Below, piece after piece: positions 46,494-58,085 of a DNA stretch of 64,000 nucleotides (positions are counted from its first letter, which is position 1; each line of letters opens with the position of its first letter). Under the pieces are notes generated by a model. It was not told the origin of the DNA and searched no databases. It saw only the letters and a program-made list of their open reading frames with translations. This DNA comes from Brachionus plicatilis. Lineage: Eukaryota; Rotifera; Eurotatoria; Ploima; Brachionidae. The translations under genes were made by a program, and so were the position numbers. The stretch is taken from the NCBI GenBank assembly GCA_010279815.1, contig QEOQ01000534.1:62001-126000 (forward strand), given 5' to 3'.

Positions 46494-49400
46494 TTAGATT
46501 TTGGTTACGTTTGTACTTTCCCAAGAGTCTAAGAATAAAGCATTGAAAACATCGTTAAAAAAATTCGGCTGATATTTGCATGCTCTGGTACAATCAGGCA
46601 TAAAGTTAACTTCGCATAGCATTGGCTCTATGGATTTTTCGCCAAAGTAGTTTTCTTTCCAATCAAGCATTAAATCAACAGCATACATGGCTCTAGATTG
46701 GTAATTGTGGGCTATTCCCTTCGGCGGTAATTCTTGGCTGGCTCCCTCAAAAATTTGTCGTATCATTGTAAAAATTTTTTTCTAAGACATAAAAAACAAT
46801 AACCAATTTCTTTTTTATAAAATTCAATACTTGAATAATATCCCATTTAAAATCGGAATTTTGTTCTTCAAATAATTTAATAAACTCATCATGGTGTATC
46901 TAAATTTAACTAATTAAATAAGAAAAATATTTAGTCCAAATTTTTTAACTTGTTTTAGATTGGCATTTTCCTTATAATTCATGACTGTAAAGTGTTTTTC
47001 GTAATCTTCCAAATTTTCAAGTGAATATGGTCTTAAAAAATTATTTTAATTATTTTTTGTATTTCAATTTAAAATGAAGCAATATCGTTAAAAATAAAAA
47101 TTCGGAAAACAGTGATATGTGATTTTTAGTGATAAAGGATCAGAAAAAATTAACAAAATTCCCATTATTAGACAAATATAATCAAATTTAAATAGGGTAA
47201 ACTTTTTAGCAATGACAGTTAAATTAAGAAAAAATATTCTAACGCAAATTCTGAATAATTTTTGTGTAAAAAGACTTTTTACTTTATTTTTTAGAAAGGC
47301 ATAAATAACATCTAACCACAAATCCAGTAAAAATCTTCACTAATTTAGTAAAAAAATAACAAAATCAATAAACAATCAATAAATAATTCAGTTTATAATA
47401 TTTATTTCAGAAAAAGAAATACAGTGGTGATTTAATAACAGTATTTTACGAAAAATTACGTAAAAATACCGTAAATTAACCAAATTTTACAACATTTTAC
47501 GTTAATTAACGTAAAATCCGAAAAGTGAAAAAGAAGTATTTTACGAAAAATTACGTAAATTTTAATGATTTTGAGATAATTTTGGTAAAATTTGGTAAAA
47601 TTAAAAACGGCAAATTCAAAATTCAAAATTTTTTGAAAAAATGTCTTTTTTTTCCAAAAATTGAAAATATGAGACAGTTTTTTTTTCATAAATTGGTCAA
47701 AAAAATAGTTATTTTTAAATTGTTATAAAAAAAGCTTTCTTAAATTTTCAATTTTTGGAAAAAAAAGACATTTTTTCAAAAAATTTTGAATTTTGAATTT
47801 GCCGTTTTTAATTTTACCAAATTTTACCAAAATTATCTCAAAATCATTAAAATTTACGTAATTTTTCGTAAAATACTTCTTTTTCACTTTTCGGATTTTA
47901 CGTTAATTTACGTAAAATGTTGTAAAATTTGGTTAATTTACGGTATTTTTACGTAATTTTTCGTAAAATACTGTTATTAAATCACCACTGTATTACAAAA
48001 AAAATATGAAAATGGATGGTTGAAATTCTGGATATTCCCATAAGCAACAAGCGCAAAAGAGAAGCTCCTATCAAAACAAAATCTGCACTCGAATTTCAAA
48101 CATCTGAGTTAGTTTCAAACAAAGAAATTGGCATTGAATCACTCGAAGACCATGACGAAGAAAATGAGGTTGTCGAAACGACGAGCAAGGGAGCAATTAT
48201 GGAGAAAAAAAATGAAATCAAAAGCTCAAGCATTCAAATAAGTTGTGAGAAGTGTAACGCAAAATGTTAAAAAAAGGTTTTTATTGTCCAAATGGTTGTA
48301 CAAAAAAAATAGGTAATTTTTTTATTTTTTTTTACTTAATTAAAGAATAAAATTTAAATAAAGTTATGATTTAATTGAATTAGTGTTTTTTCATCTTTTT
48401 TTTTTGTTATATTTTTTTTACTTTTTGTATTCTTTTTCTGAAAAAAAAAATATAAACTGAATTAGTTAATTGTTTATTGAATTTGTTATTTTTTTACTAA
48501 ATTAGTGAAGATTTTTACTGAATTTGTAGTTTTTTTTTTCTAAATTTGTGGTGACGTTTACTAACGTCTTTTTTAAAACATTTTAATTTATTAATAAAAT
48601 CATTTTTGATTAATTATCAAAAATTTAATACCACAAGCTTGTTGATTAAACTCAAAATAAATTTAAGATGACAAAAAATTCTTCAAATTTTTAGCTTTTT
48701 GAATTTAAAATCAAATCCCAAAACTTAAGTAATTTGACAAATAAATTTTTGTTATCACGATTTCAAAATCTTAAGATAGGAATTTAGAAACAAATAAAAC
48801 TTACACTTTTTTTAACTAACTAACAGTACAATTTAAAACTAACTTGATCATTTCTTTTCCTCGACTCTTCCTCAACTCTTCCTCAACTCTTCCTCAACTC
48901 TTCCTCAACTCTTCCTTTCATCTACTTTTTTTTTCCTCCACTATTCTTTTCATCAACTCTTAGGAAAGGAAAGGAAAAGATGAGGAAAGGAAAAGTGGGG
49001 AAAGGAACAGTTGAGGAAAAGAAATGGATAAGCTAGTTTTAAATTGTACTGTATATTTTAAATTCTGAAAACATCTAAAATTTATTTTGAGTTTAATTAA
49101 CAAGCTTGTGGTATTTGATTTTTGATAATTAATTAACAGTGATTTTATTAATAAATTAAAATGTTTTAAAAATAAATTTAAAAACGGAATTTGCGCTTGA
49201 ATATTTTTTTTAATTTAACTGTCATTAACTGAATAAAATTTAATTTTATCTGTCTAAAAATGTGAGTTTTCTTAATTTAAATTAAATTTTTTTCTGATTC
49301 TTTATCACTTAAAATCACATATCACTTTTTTCAAATTTTTCAATATTTTAAATGAAGAAAGTTTTTTATTTCAAACAATGAAGCAAACTTTTTGAAAAAT

Positions 49401-52400
49401 GATAAAATTTTAATTTCTGGTCTGTCAAAAGTTAACTGAAAATGTCCTATTATAATTCTAGAGAAATATCTATTATTAATTAAATAAAAAAAATGAAGAA
49501 AATAGCCAAAGTTAACTGTCGAGCATCTAATTCATATCAGTTAAAACTTAAAAATTTTACCTAAAAAAAGTGCATTTACATTTTACATTTTACAAAAAAT
49601 TTAAAATTTTTAAATTTATGAAAAAAAACTTCATTTTATAGTCAAAATTGTATCAGACAAATAAACCTCAAAGTTCAGAGTTTTGGGTGCAATTGACCAA
49701 AGTTCAATATAGAGTGCTACACAAAGATTTAAATTTAATTATTTGAAAAATTAGTCTCTAGTTTCCATGCCGCTAGTCACCCCACCATCTTAAAATTATT
49801 AACCAAATTTTTTAATTTTTTCAATAAGATTTAGAAACTTGAAGAAATCAAGTCTTTTTTTGTTTAAAAAAATGTCTAAATTACTTGTTGGCGAATCTTA
49901 GCCAAAAAACCTTGTATGTATATATAACCAAAGGCTTAATTGATCGCAACAAAACAATATATCTAACATCAAATTTGACCCTTCCATCAATTTCATGTCG
50001 ATAAAACAAAACTGGATGTGTAATATATTTGCATGCAATCTAAATAAATTAATTTCAAATTAAATTTAGAAAATGATTTTAATTTCTAACTTTAGGTCCA
50101 GTTTCTTGAGACCTGATTATTTGATTTAAACATTTGGTCACTGTTGTATCTATTGACCGAGCCAAATTCCATGGTTTCAAAATCCAATGATTATCCAGCC
50201 CATCTGATTCACGTTTTTTAAAGTAGCAGATAAACTTTGTCAATTCGTAAGATAAATTATAGGTAGTTGGTAGCCAATATTTAGAGTCCGGCACTCGTCT
50301 AGAAACCACTGCCAACAAATCTTTGACAGTGACTACATTTTCATAAGGAAATTGATTGACCAAAGAATTTGGCAATTTTTCCCTTAACTGCTTATAATCT
50401 TTAAAATGTTTATTAATGAAAATAATGTCAGCCTTCCACATGTCATCGACGAATTTAAATTTTGGATCTGTCAAATTTTCCTGTACTGACTTCATATCTG
50501 AGAAGACGTTTATCACAGTACTGTTAGCGCTCAAGTTAATTTTTGAAATGTTGATTAGCTCTAAATCGCTTTCACCAGGAAGAGTTTCATCTGTCCTCCC
50601 ACTATTGAAATAGTCAAAATTTGGCTCACTTTGCTCAGTACAATTCTCATCCTCTAAATCTTCAAGATAATCTTCATCCTCATCATTCCACGGAAACAGT
50701 TTTGCTCGTCTAAGTTTTTCATCTCTAGTTCCATAGACATAGTCCCTAGTTGATTCATCTAAATAAACAATTAATAATTTCTAGTTGAATTTCTGGTTAT
50801 TTACCTCCATTTTTAAGATCCTTTAAGGGCCATATAATTGAGTACATTGTAGCAGTAGGTATATAATAAAATGGAGAACATTTAATAGATGGATCATCAC
50901 TATGGCGTAAACTAGAGCCGAATTCATCCATGATATACCAAACTGGTTCACGTTCATCATCGGTCTAAAAATAAAAATTAGTATAAGCTGGAATATTTAA
51001 AATATTTCATAGATATGTACTAATAGATTTTTTTTCAAAGAATAATACCGTAAACTCAGGTTTAATACCGCAGTCATTTAACATGTGCTTCGAATTTTTT
51101 TAAAAAATAGTTAAAAGGACGGAAAAAAATTCAAATACAATAGTTAACAATGGACAATATTTAAAATACCAATAATTTCTATTTTAAACCATATTTTGAT
51201 TGCTATAACCATATATTAAAAAAAAATATCAAAAGAGGTAAAAAAAATAACAAAATAAAAATACTATTGCTTACATTTATTCAAACAAAAAAATATTTTT
51301 TTTTCATTTGTGTGTCACAAATTTTACATTTCATGGTAAAAACTTTAATTTAATTTTTAATCCTCTAAAATAATAAATTGTTTATTTTATCATCTTTCGA
51401 AAATGAGTCAGTTTCCAACCCAATTTTAATTCAAAATAAATATTTGAATTTTTTTTCCGTTCCATTTAGTTATTTAGAAGGCCACATGGATTTTAAGACT
51501 TTTTAAAACAAAAATTTCAAGTCAAGTATAATGACTTGATATTACAAAAGACATTACAAAAGAATATTCAATTTTTCATTTTTGAAAAAAATTCGAAACA
51601 CATTTTAAATGACTGCATTTAAACTGAATTTTCGTTTTTTAACTCCGCAGTTGTATCTTCGAGTTTACAGGAGGATGTTTTTGATTAAAAATATCCTAAC
51701 TTTTTTTGTTTATGTCCAAATTGAATGAAAATAGTACTAAATTAAAGCTGAGATAAAAATGAACTTAGTGCTTTAAACAGAATTCAAAAAATTAAGTATT
51801 AACAAAGTAATGGTTACAGTATGTTATAAGTTTAATAAATTTTTTTTAAAGAAAGATATCCTGTCAAAATTTTAAAAAATTAAAATTTGAATAAAATAAA
51901 TTTAAAAAAATCTTTAATTTTTTAAAAGAGATTTAAGATTGATTTGTTAGATTGTTTTTCACTTTATTAGAAAAAAGCTAAGGTATCTTCGTATAATTTT
52001 TGATAGAATTTAAAAGCAAAAAAATAACATCTAAACTTTATTGGCAGTTTATTTTTTTCACCAATATTTCTGAAAAATTATCTCAACTTCCTAATATAAA
52101 CACACAATTTTACTGAATCTTCATAACTTATGTTATGTTTAAGAAAAAACTAATCAAAAAAAAAAATTGTTATCTACCATAATAGTTATTGTTTTTTCTA
52201 ATTTTTATTAAAAATTTTAAAATAATTTTTTTAAAATTCAAAATGATAAATTTTGATTGCAATTTTTCATTTTTTTAAGATTTTGAAAGGTTTCTTTAAA
52301 ATATATTTTCCAAAATCTTTTCTATAATTCTAAGAAAAAAAAATTAAACTTTCACCAAACTAATCTTCACTTTTATAACCTAATTTTAAATTATTTGAAT

Positions 52401-53504
52401 AAAAATAAATTTTTTAATTTTTGACATTTTTTCATTAGTTGTTAAATAAAAATTTTAAATTAATTAATTTTTTGGTTATTTTTTTTATATAAATAAATTT
52501 TTTTTTCCAGCTTTTAAGATTTTTAGACACAGTGATTTTTAAACAAAAAATTTACAAAAATTACCTGAATTTCAGCTTAAGAAAAAATAATAAATTAATT
52601 ACTTTGACTTTAATTATAAATTAAATCATTATATGGATATCTTTAAAATACTGATAGGGTGTTTTTAGTGCAGATTTTCTTTGAGGATTTTACAATCTTC
52701 AAAATTTTTTTGCTTAACTTTTCAAAAAGTTTGCCTTTTTCCTAATAAAAAACCTCTGAAAATGCTATTCATTGATTACTTGGCTTAAAAAATAAATAAA
52801 TATTTTTTATTAAATACCCTCAATTACTAGGTTATAAGGAAAATATCGTGATGAATTAGTTTAAAAAATTTCAAAAATTAAATGACAAAAACCTTCAAAC
52901 TTTAAAGCTAGAATTTTTGAGCCCAAAAAATATTTAACTCACCAATTTTTCAGTAAAGATCTTGTATGTTTGATTAAATTTCCACATATTTTCTAAAACA
53001 GCCTCAACTTTTTGTAATTTTACATCCTCTGGATCCAGCTCTTCTTCATTTTGAATAACTATATTCATCATGATGCACAACCTGCTCAGAAGATTGGGGC
53101 GTTCGACCAAATTTTGACGAGAATCTTTTACCTTATAGGTCCAAGCATGATCAATTAAAAAGACACTTTAAATATTTATTTAAATTTTAAAATACTTAAA
53201 TAAAATTAGATATACCCATTTTCGTCACTTAGCTTAAGACCATTTTCGTTGGCAAATTTTGCTTTGTACCCGATTACATTATCATCTTCATCAACTCTCA
53301 TACAAATTTGAAAGTAATCACCGGCATCAAATACCTAAATTACTTAAATAGAAAAATAGAATTTTATTTTTACTCTTTTACTTCATCTTTTAGTTTAAAA
53401 AATAGAGAGTTCCAGTACTGTTCTGGTAGGCCGCACGATTTCAACTGAGATTGGTGAAGATCGCGAAAAATTTTCAATAATTCATCAATAAGATTTTCTG
53501 GCAT
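46494..53504 (-). CDS. TTLL12: TTLL12, tubulin tyrosine ligase-like protein 12
   Basis: Nine minus-strand exons join in phase to 628 residues (644 in human): 53382-53504, 53216-53334, 52943-53165, 50805-50964, 50091-50758, 49885-50039, 46950-47031, 46831-46899, 46494-46781. TTLL12 has an N-terminal SET-like part and a C-terminal TTL-like part; it affects tubulin tyrosination and histone methylation although ligase activity is doubtful. Visible landmarks: GVFLIDHAWTYKV, EPVWYIMDEFGSSLRHSDDP, LFPWNDEDEDYLEDLED (acidic insert), NQFPYENVVTVKDLLA, DNHWILKPWNLARSIDT (ATP-binding region), KVFWLRFAN, LEDYEKHFTVMNY, SRAMYAVDLMLDW and LCEVNFMPDCTRACKYQPNF near the end. The ATG at 53504 lies 47 bp after the ALKBH6 stop, with an acceptor-like TTCTAATTTAG in between. 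The 2.9-kb intron 47032-49884 contains two palindromic MITEs. Confidence 0.96.
47422..47990. mobile_element. 569-bp near-perfect palindromic Tc1/mariner-like MITE
   Basis: Ends CAGTGGTGATTTAATAACAG and its exact reverse complement, bordered by TA (47420-47421, 47991-47992). Arms of about 250 bp mirror each other almost without mismatch (ACGTAAAA, GGTAAAATTTGGTAAAATTA, AATTCAAAATTCAAAATTTT and complements), with a short central spacer near 47655-47745. Located in a TTLL12 intron; any pre-mRNA would contain a very long hairpin. Confidence 0.9.
48016..48300 (+). pseudogene. MULE transposase C-terminal relic
   Basis: The frame includes IPISNKRKREAPIKTKSAL followed by EFQ, like the basic KRKRGRPxKTKxAL tail of MULE transposases in animals, then an acidic linker and, with a frameshift, CEKCNAKC and KKGFYCPNGC. 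Antisense within the TTLL12 intron and truncated. Compare 55745-56035. Confidence 0.5.
48834..49051. mobile_element. CAGTACAA foldback MITE with CTCTTCCTCAA tandem array
   Basis: CAGTACAATTTAAAACTAAC at the left, GTTTTAAATTGTACTG at the right. The left arm holds five tandem CTCTTCCTCAA units; the right arm is GGAAAGG-rich, the mirror composition. The right flank is TA, the left AA. Same family as 36007-36132. Confidence 0.75.
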
Positions 53505-53551
53505 TTTAAATGGTATTTAATCTAAATTAGAATAAAAAAATTTCTAAAAAT
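53505..53551 (-). promoter_or_regulatory. 47-bp intercistronic gap with acceptor-like site
   Basis: Between the ALKBH6 stop and the TTLL12 start the minus strand has a T-rich run ending TTCTAATTTAG, then 17 bases, then ATG. There is hardly room for a separate promoter. It fits a trans-splice acceptor for a downstream operon gene. Confidence 0.45.
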
Positions 53552-54293
53552 TTATTTTTTAAACAGAAGTGAGTTCAAATTTATTTTAAGAACTTTAGGA
53601 ACATGACGAATTGTCAAAGAAATTCTTGTTTTTCGACTCAAAAATTCACTTTCAGAATACAAATTTCCCAATTTTTTAAAGTTAAAAATTTTCTTTTCTT
53701 CAATTAAGTCTCTATCTATCTCCTTGATACCATGCATGAGCACTGTATACATTTCATCTTGAAGAACCACCAGACTTCTGGGCTCCAGTAAAAGAGAAAA
53801 AGTGTATCTATTTTCTAAGCTGCTATCAAATTCATGGTTGTCTTCTTCAATCGGTTTATAAAAGTCCAAAAAAGTATGAGAACCGAGTGAAATAGTGCTG
53901 ACTGTGGGAAAATACAATGGACCATCTGAATGAGGCATTATACCTTTTAAGAATTTAATTCTAAATGGATAAATTTTATTATTTAAATTTACCCTGTCCG
54001 GGAAGATATTCATTTATTAGTATATGATTAGGAGCTTTTTCTTTAAAAAATCCCAAATCGAATATTTTTTTGCATGGTCCTTTAAGCCATTCTGGAATCT
54101 GTTCCGGAACCATTCCTTTAGCGCCTGGAATTCCGCCCCAGTTTTGCAATCGTCTATTTTTCAAACAAGTCCATTTAGGTTTCGGAACACTGTTAACATT
54201 CTGGATTAAATTTTCTTCTTCGTCTTTGGTTATAAAATCTGGAATATAATAACATGTTCGAGGACATTCTTCAAGTCTAAATGATTCAAGCAT
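53552..54293 (-). CDS. ALKBH6: ALKBH6, AlkB-family Fe(II)/2-oxoglutarate dioxygenase
   Basis: Two exons (53993-54293, 53552-53943) join across a 49-nt intron to 230 residues, close to human ALKBH6 (238). The protein starts MLESFRLEECPRTCYYIPDF and contains PKPKWTCLKNRRLQNWGG, GMVPEQIPEWL and ILINEYLPGQG, then the double-stranded beta-helix core: iron ligands His105 and Asp107 in MPHSDGPLY, His171 in LMHGI, and the 2-oxoglutarate-binding RISLTIR (Arg207, Arg213). All catalytic residues are present, so the enzyme should be active. ALKBH6 is linked to nucleic-acid repair and tRNA binding, with a poorly settled substrate. It is immediately upstream of TTLL12 on the same strand. An ATTTTAG precedes its start codon by 12 bases. 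Confidence 0.97.
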
Positions 54294-55071
54294 TTTAAAA
54301 AAAAACTAAAATTTTGCATCACATCGATTTAAAATTTATATAATTTAAGTTAAAAGAACATTTTTTACTTTTTTAAGACTTTAAATTATTCGAAATGTCA
54401 ATATTTTTGTCTTTGATTTTTTGGCATAGTTTAATTTAAGTTTTTCGCATTAAAGAAATTTTAAAAATCATTTAAAAAAAGAAAAAGTGTATTTATTTTA
54501 TTGAATTAATGAAAAATTCTAATCTATTTATATGATTATCTAAATTTTTTCTTAGATTTGTTGGTAATTTAAAAAGTGTTTTTGGTGCTTGAAACCTATT
54601 TAATTGAATCAAAAGCTATTTTGTATTTTTTACTAAACAAGAGTTGCCATGTTTTGAAGGAAGTTACAAAAAAAAAAATTCAATCTGGCAAAATTCTAAT
54701 CTACACTAATTTGTCTAAAAATAAACATAATAAGTAAGGAACTTAAACACATTATATTTTGATTTAAATATTTTTTAACATTTTTTAAATGAATATTATA
54801 AATGTATTTTCTAAGTATAAAAATCTTTAATTAAAAAATTTCTCGACTCCTGTAGAATAATTACTAAATTAAAAATCCTACGTGAAATTTTAAATCAAAA
54901 TCAAAATTATTTTTGAATATTTTGTTTTTTTTTAACTCTAAATTTAAAAAAAAATCAAATATTTTAAGTTAAAAAAAGTATATAATATAGAAAAATTTAA
55001 AAAGAACCTTTTGGTAGTTTCATTTAGGATAAAATAAGATTAGGAATAAAATTGAAATTATTGTTCTTATT
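54294..55071. other. 5' flank of ALKBH6
   Basis: AT-rich, no ORF. Presumably contains the promoter of ALKBH6 or of the two-gene unit, but no motif is convincing. Confidence 0.4.
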
Positions 55072-55160
55072 CAGAGTTGTTTAAAAGTAACAAGTCTCAA
55101 GTAAAGTCCAAGTCTGGATTTTTTTTAATGACTTTTCTTTGGGACTATTATACAACTCTG
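55072..55160. mobile_element. 89-bp hAT-like MITE
   Basis: Ends CAGAGTTGTTTAAAAGTAAC and (reverse complement of right) CAGAGTTGTATAATAGTCCC. Flanks TTCTTATT (55064-55071) and TTCCTATT (55161-55168) are an 8-bp duplication with one mismatch. Same termini as the 1184-bp element at 22677-23860. Confidence 0.85.
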
Positions 55161-55744
55161 TTCCTATTAAATATTTTCCTTTAAGTCATTTCAAATTATT
55201 AGCTACTGATTTAAAACATAATAACCAATTATAATGATTATGATATTTTTTTTAAATGTATAAATTAATTGATCAGTATTTTTTAATTATTTGATCATTA
55301 TTTTATAGTATTTCGATCAGTGTTTAATTTATGATTATCGTTAAATATTCAATTTAAATATTAAAAGGAATTTCTTTTAATTTTTAATTTTTATTTTAAA
55401 AAAAATACTTTTAAAAGAACAAAATTTAATTTTTCAATTAAGCTTTTGTTACCCTATATGGTTTTCCTCTTTTATGTATAATTTGTGATGTTTTTATACT
55501 ACTAAATATTTCTATGTTTTATATGGCTCCTAATTTTCAAGGCATCAAATATTTTTTTTAGGCGTCATTTGTATTTTACTAATAGTTTTTCTTTTACTTT
55601 TGGATATCAGAATAAGGTATCAAAAAAAAAGAAAATTTATTTTTTGAAATATTCTAAAAATTTATGTTTGATCAAAAATAAAAACTAAATATTTAAAGTA
55701 AAAATTAGGTATTTTTATTTTTTCTTGATTTAAAGTTTTTTGTT

Positions 55745-56035
55745 TATTTTTTGAACCTGCAGGTCTTACTCGCTTTTTTTTGCATTTGATAGGTTCGAAA
55801 TTTTCTTGGATGTCAATTAAACCTTCCGTAAGCTCTTCTGGTTCTTGTGCTCTCTGTTCTTCTACTTGATCAAAGTTTCTGTAATAGTTTCTTTTGGTCG
55901 ATTATAAAATGCGTTTTTTGTGTTTGCAGGTCTGCCTTTTTTCTGTTTTCTCCTAAAGGCACATCTTTAGCATTTGGAAGTCATTCCAGAGCTTAATCAC
56001 GACATGCTAATGCAACAATATGTTGGCATTTATAA
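55745..56035 (-). pseudogene. MULE transposase C-terminal relic
   Basis: Broken minus-strand frames read QHIVALACRD (end of the SWIM zinc finger, normally CKHI-A-A), LPNAKDVPLGEN, RRKQKKGRPANTKNAF and, after a frameshift, DQVEEQRAQEPEELTEGLID and KKKRVRPAGSK. The order SWIM finger, AKDVP, KKGRP is that of MULE transposases. Several stops; no catalytic domain nearby. Confidence 0.6.
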
Positions 56036-56689
56036 TTTTTTCGCTATATAGACATATACATAATCTTTTTATAAAATTTTCGCCAAAATTTAGTATTGAA
56101 AATCTCTTTATTTCTGTAAATATACAGTTTTTCAAAAAATTTATCCTATCTTATTTTGATTTTTGTTCAACTCTATATTTTGGGGCAAAGGGGTTACAAT
56201 CGATGCAAATCGGTTGAATGGATTATTTTTGGCGATAATGGGGTGAATTTGGGGAATAAAGGGGTGAAACCATATTAACCCCTTAACTCCAGAAATTCAC
56301 TAGGCTAAAGATCAAAACCTTGATTATTGACAGCTGTTATGTTTTTTTTTATTTTGATGCTTTAGCTCAAGATAAGTTAGCAGTCTAATTAGGTTTGTTT
56401 GGATCAAACTTTTAGATGGTAAAGATCGGCCGAAATCAAATTTCAAATTTGACTAAAACTCACTAATTCTAATTTTTTGGATTTTTTTTAAGTCATTTCA
56501 GCCTGAAAAAGATAAGAACATATCAAACAAAATTAAGATATCTATTCTACGGACCCTCTATTATATAATTATTTAAAAAGAATTTAAGACATATAATGTT
56601 AATGAGGAAAAAAAACACTTATCAAAAGTTGTCATCCGGTTTACACATAAAATAATATCCCCATCTTACAATATATCATAAATGGAAAT
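56036..56689. other. repeat-rich intergenic DNA
   Basis: GGGGTTACAATCGATGCAAA, AATGGGGTGAATTTGGGG and ACCCCTTAACTCC (56190-56290) resemble the ends of the degraded element at 29865-30648 and its flank near 30670. Possibly another MITE. No coding sequence. Confidence 0.35.
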
Positions 56690-56932
56690 TCAAAATTACC
56701 TGGATATATTTTAGCAGTTAATTGGCTTTCTAAAATATGGAGTAAATTTGAAGAGCATCTAATAAAAAACTCATTTGAGCCACGTCGCATTACAAGCCAA
56801 ACAGAAAATCATAGCACATTCAAAGAATTGGTTACAAAAAATTTAGTATTCAATACTTTTGTTGATGATAAACAAGAAGAAGATGCAATTTTTGGTAATG
56901 AGATGGAATCGGTCAAATCTGGCATGGAATAA
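56690..56932 (+). pseudogene. pogo/Tigger transposase C-terminal relic
   Basis: An open stretch beginning AVNWLSKIWSKFEEHLIKNS and then FEPRRI resembles the WI-x-x-AW-x-x-I-x-x-x-x-I-x-x-SF-x-x-x-GI segment after the DDE_1 domain, followed by an acidic tail and a stop. No upstream catalytic domain remains. Confidence 0.5.
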
Positions 56933-57449
56933 ATTCAAATTTAAATGATGAAAAGGAAGACATACTCTTAAAAAAGATAATGAAACAAGACCTACATTAA
57001 CAAAAAATCAAAATTTGAATAAAATATCACAATTTTTCTATCTATTTACGGCTTTTTAAATAAAATTCCTGAATTAATAAAATTTTACATTTAAAAAAAC
57101 CTGCCAAAACCGATTCGTTGGTCCAATATGTATCTTTGAAAAAATAAAATAACAAAGCACAGAATGGACCCAACTCCTAAATTCTGGAATACTTTCATGA
57201 TTTCATTCTTTTCTAAATTAAATTTTTAATTTTTTAATTTTTTATTTAATTCCACGCACTAAATCCAAAATGCAATTTTTTCGAATTAAAATTAAATTTT
57301 TTAGGGAAAAAAAGTTAACTAACGAAAAATGCCCAAAAATTATCCCCTAAAAATGCTTTTTATTAAGCGTTTTAAAATTTACCCTTTTGACAGATTTAAC
57401 TAAAAAAAATTTTTTTCATGCTCCTTAAAAAATATTGTTTGATGTTTTG

Positions 57450-57896
57450 TATCGAGTGGAGTACCACAAGGGCCAGTTCTTGGTCCTATTTTATTTGTAA
57501 TTTAAATAAACGACTTTGTCGAAGTTTTAAAGGAATTCAATTTATCTTACGCAGATGATTTGAAAATAATCGGATCCTTAAGTCTAGACCTAACTTTAAT
57601 TCTCTCTTCAAAATGTTTCAAACAGCCTGACTAGCTGGGCAGATGTATGGTCTACCGATCTAAATTTAGAGAAATGTATAGTAATGCACATTGGAAAAAA
57701 AAATCCCAACTTTCAGTATCAAATGCTCAACCAAACAAATGGTTTAGGTCATACTCTAAGAGAAACGGCAGAAGAAAAAGATCCTGGTGTTTACATATCA
57801 AATGATCTTAAATGGAAAAAACAATACTCAGCAGAATCTTCAAAAGCAAACAGAGCATTTGGTATGATCAAGCACACATTCAAAAAATTTTTTTAG
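57450..57896 (+). pseudogene. LINE reverse-transcriptase relic
   Basis: Frames broken by stops and a shift keep SSGVPQGPVLGPILF, INDFVEVLKEFNLSYADDLK (catalytic YADD), SLTSWADVWSTDLNLEKC, IVMHIGKKNPNFQYQM and a divergent EKDPGVYISNDLKWKKQ. The same clade as the relic at 41050-42985. The 3' part is missing after 57896. Confidence 0.85.
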
Positions 57897-58085
57897 TTTT
57901 TTAGTGAATATTAATCTTTATTTAAGGAAAAATTTCAAAAATTTAAGACAAATAAATTGCTTTGTTCTTTGACACTTAACAAAAAATTTATTACTAATTT
58001 ATTAAAAAAATTCAAAAAATTTCATGTTAAGATAATGAAATTTTTCTAGATTAAGAAAATAAAACTCTTCAATTTTGGTTTAAAT

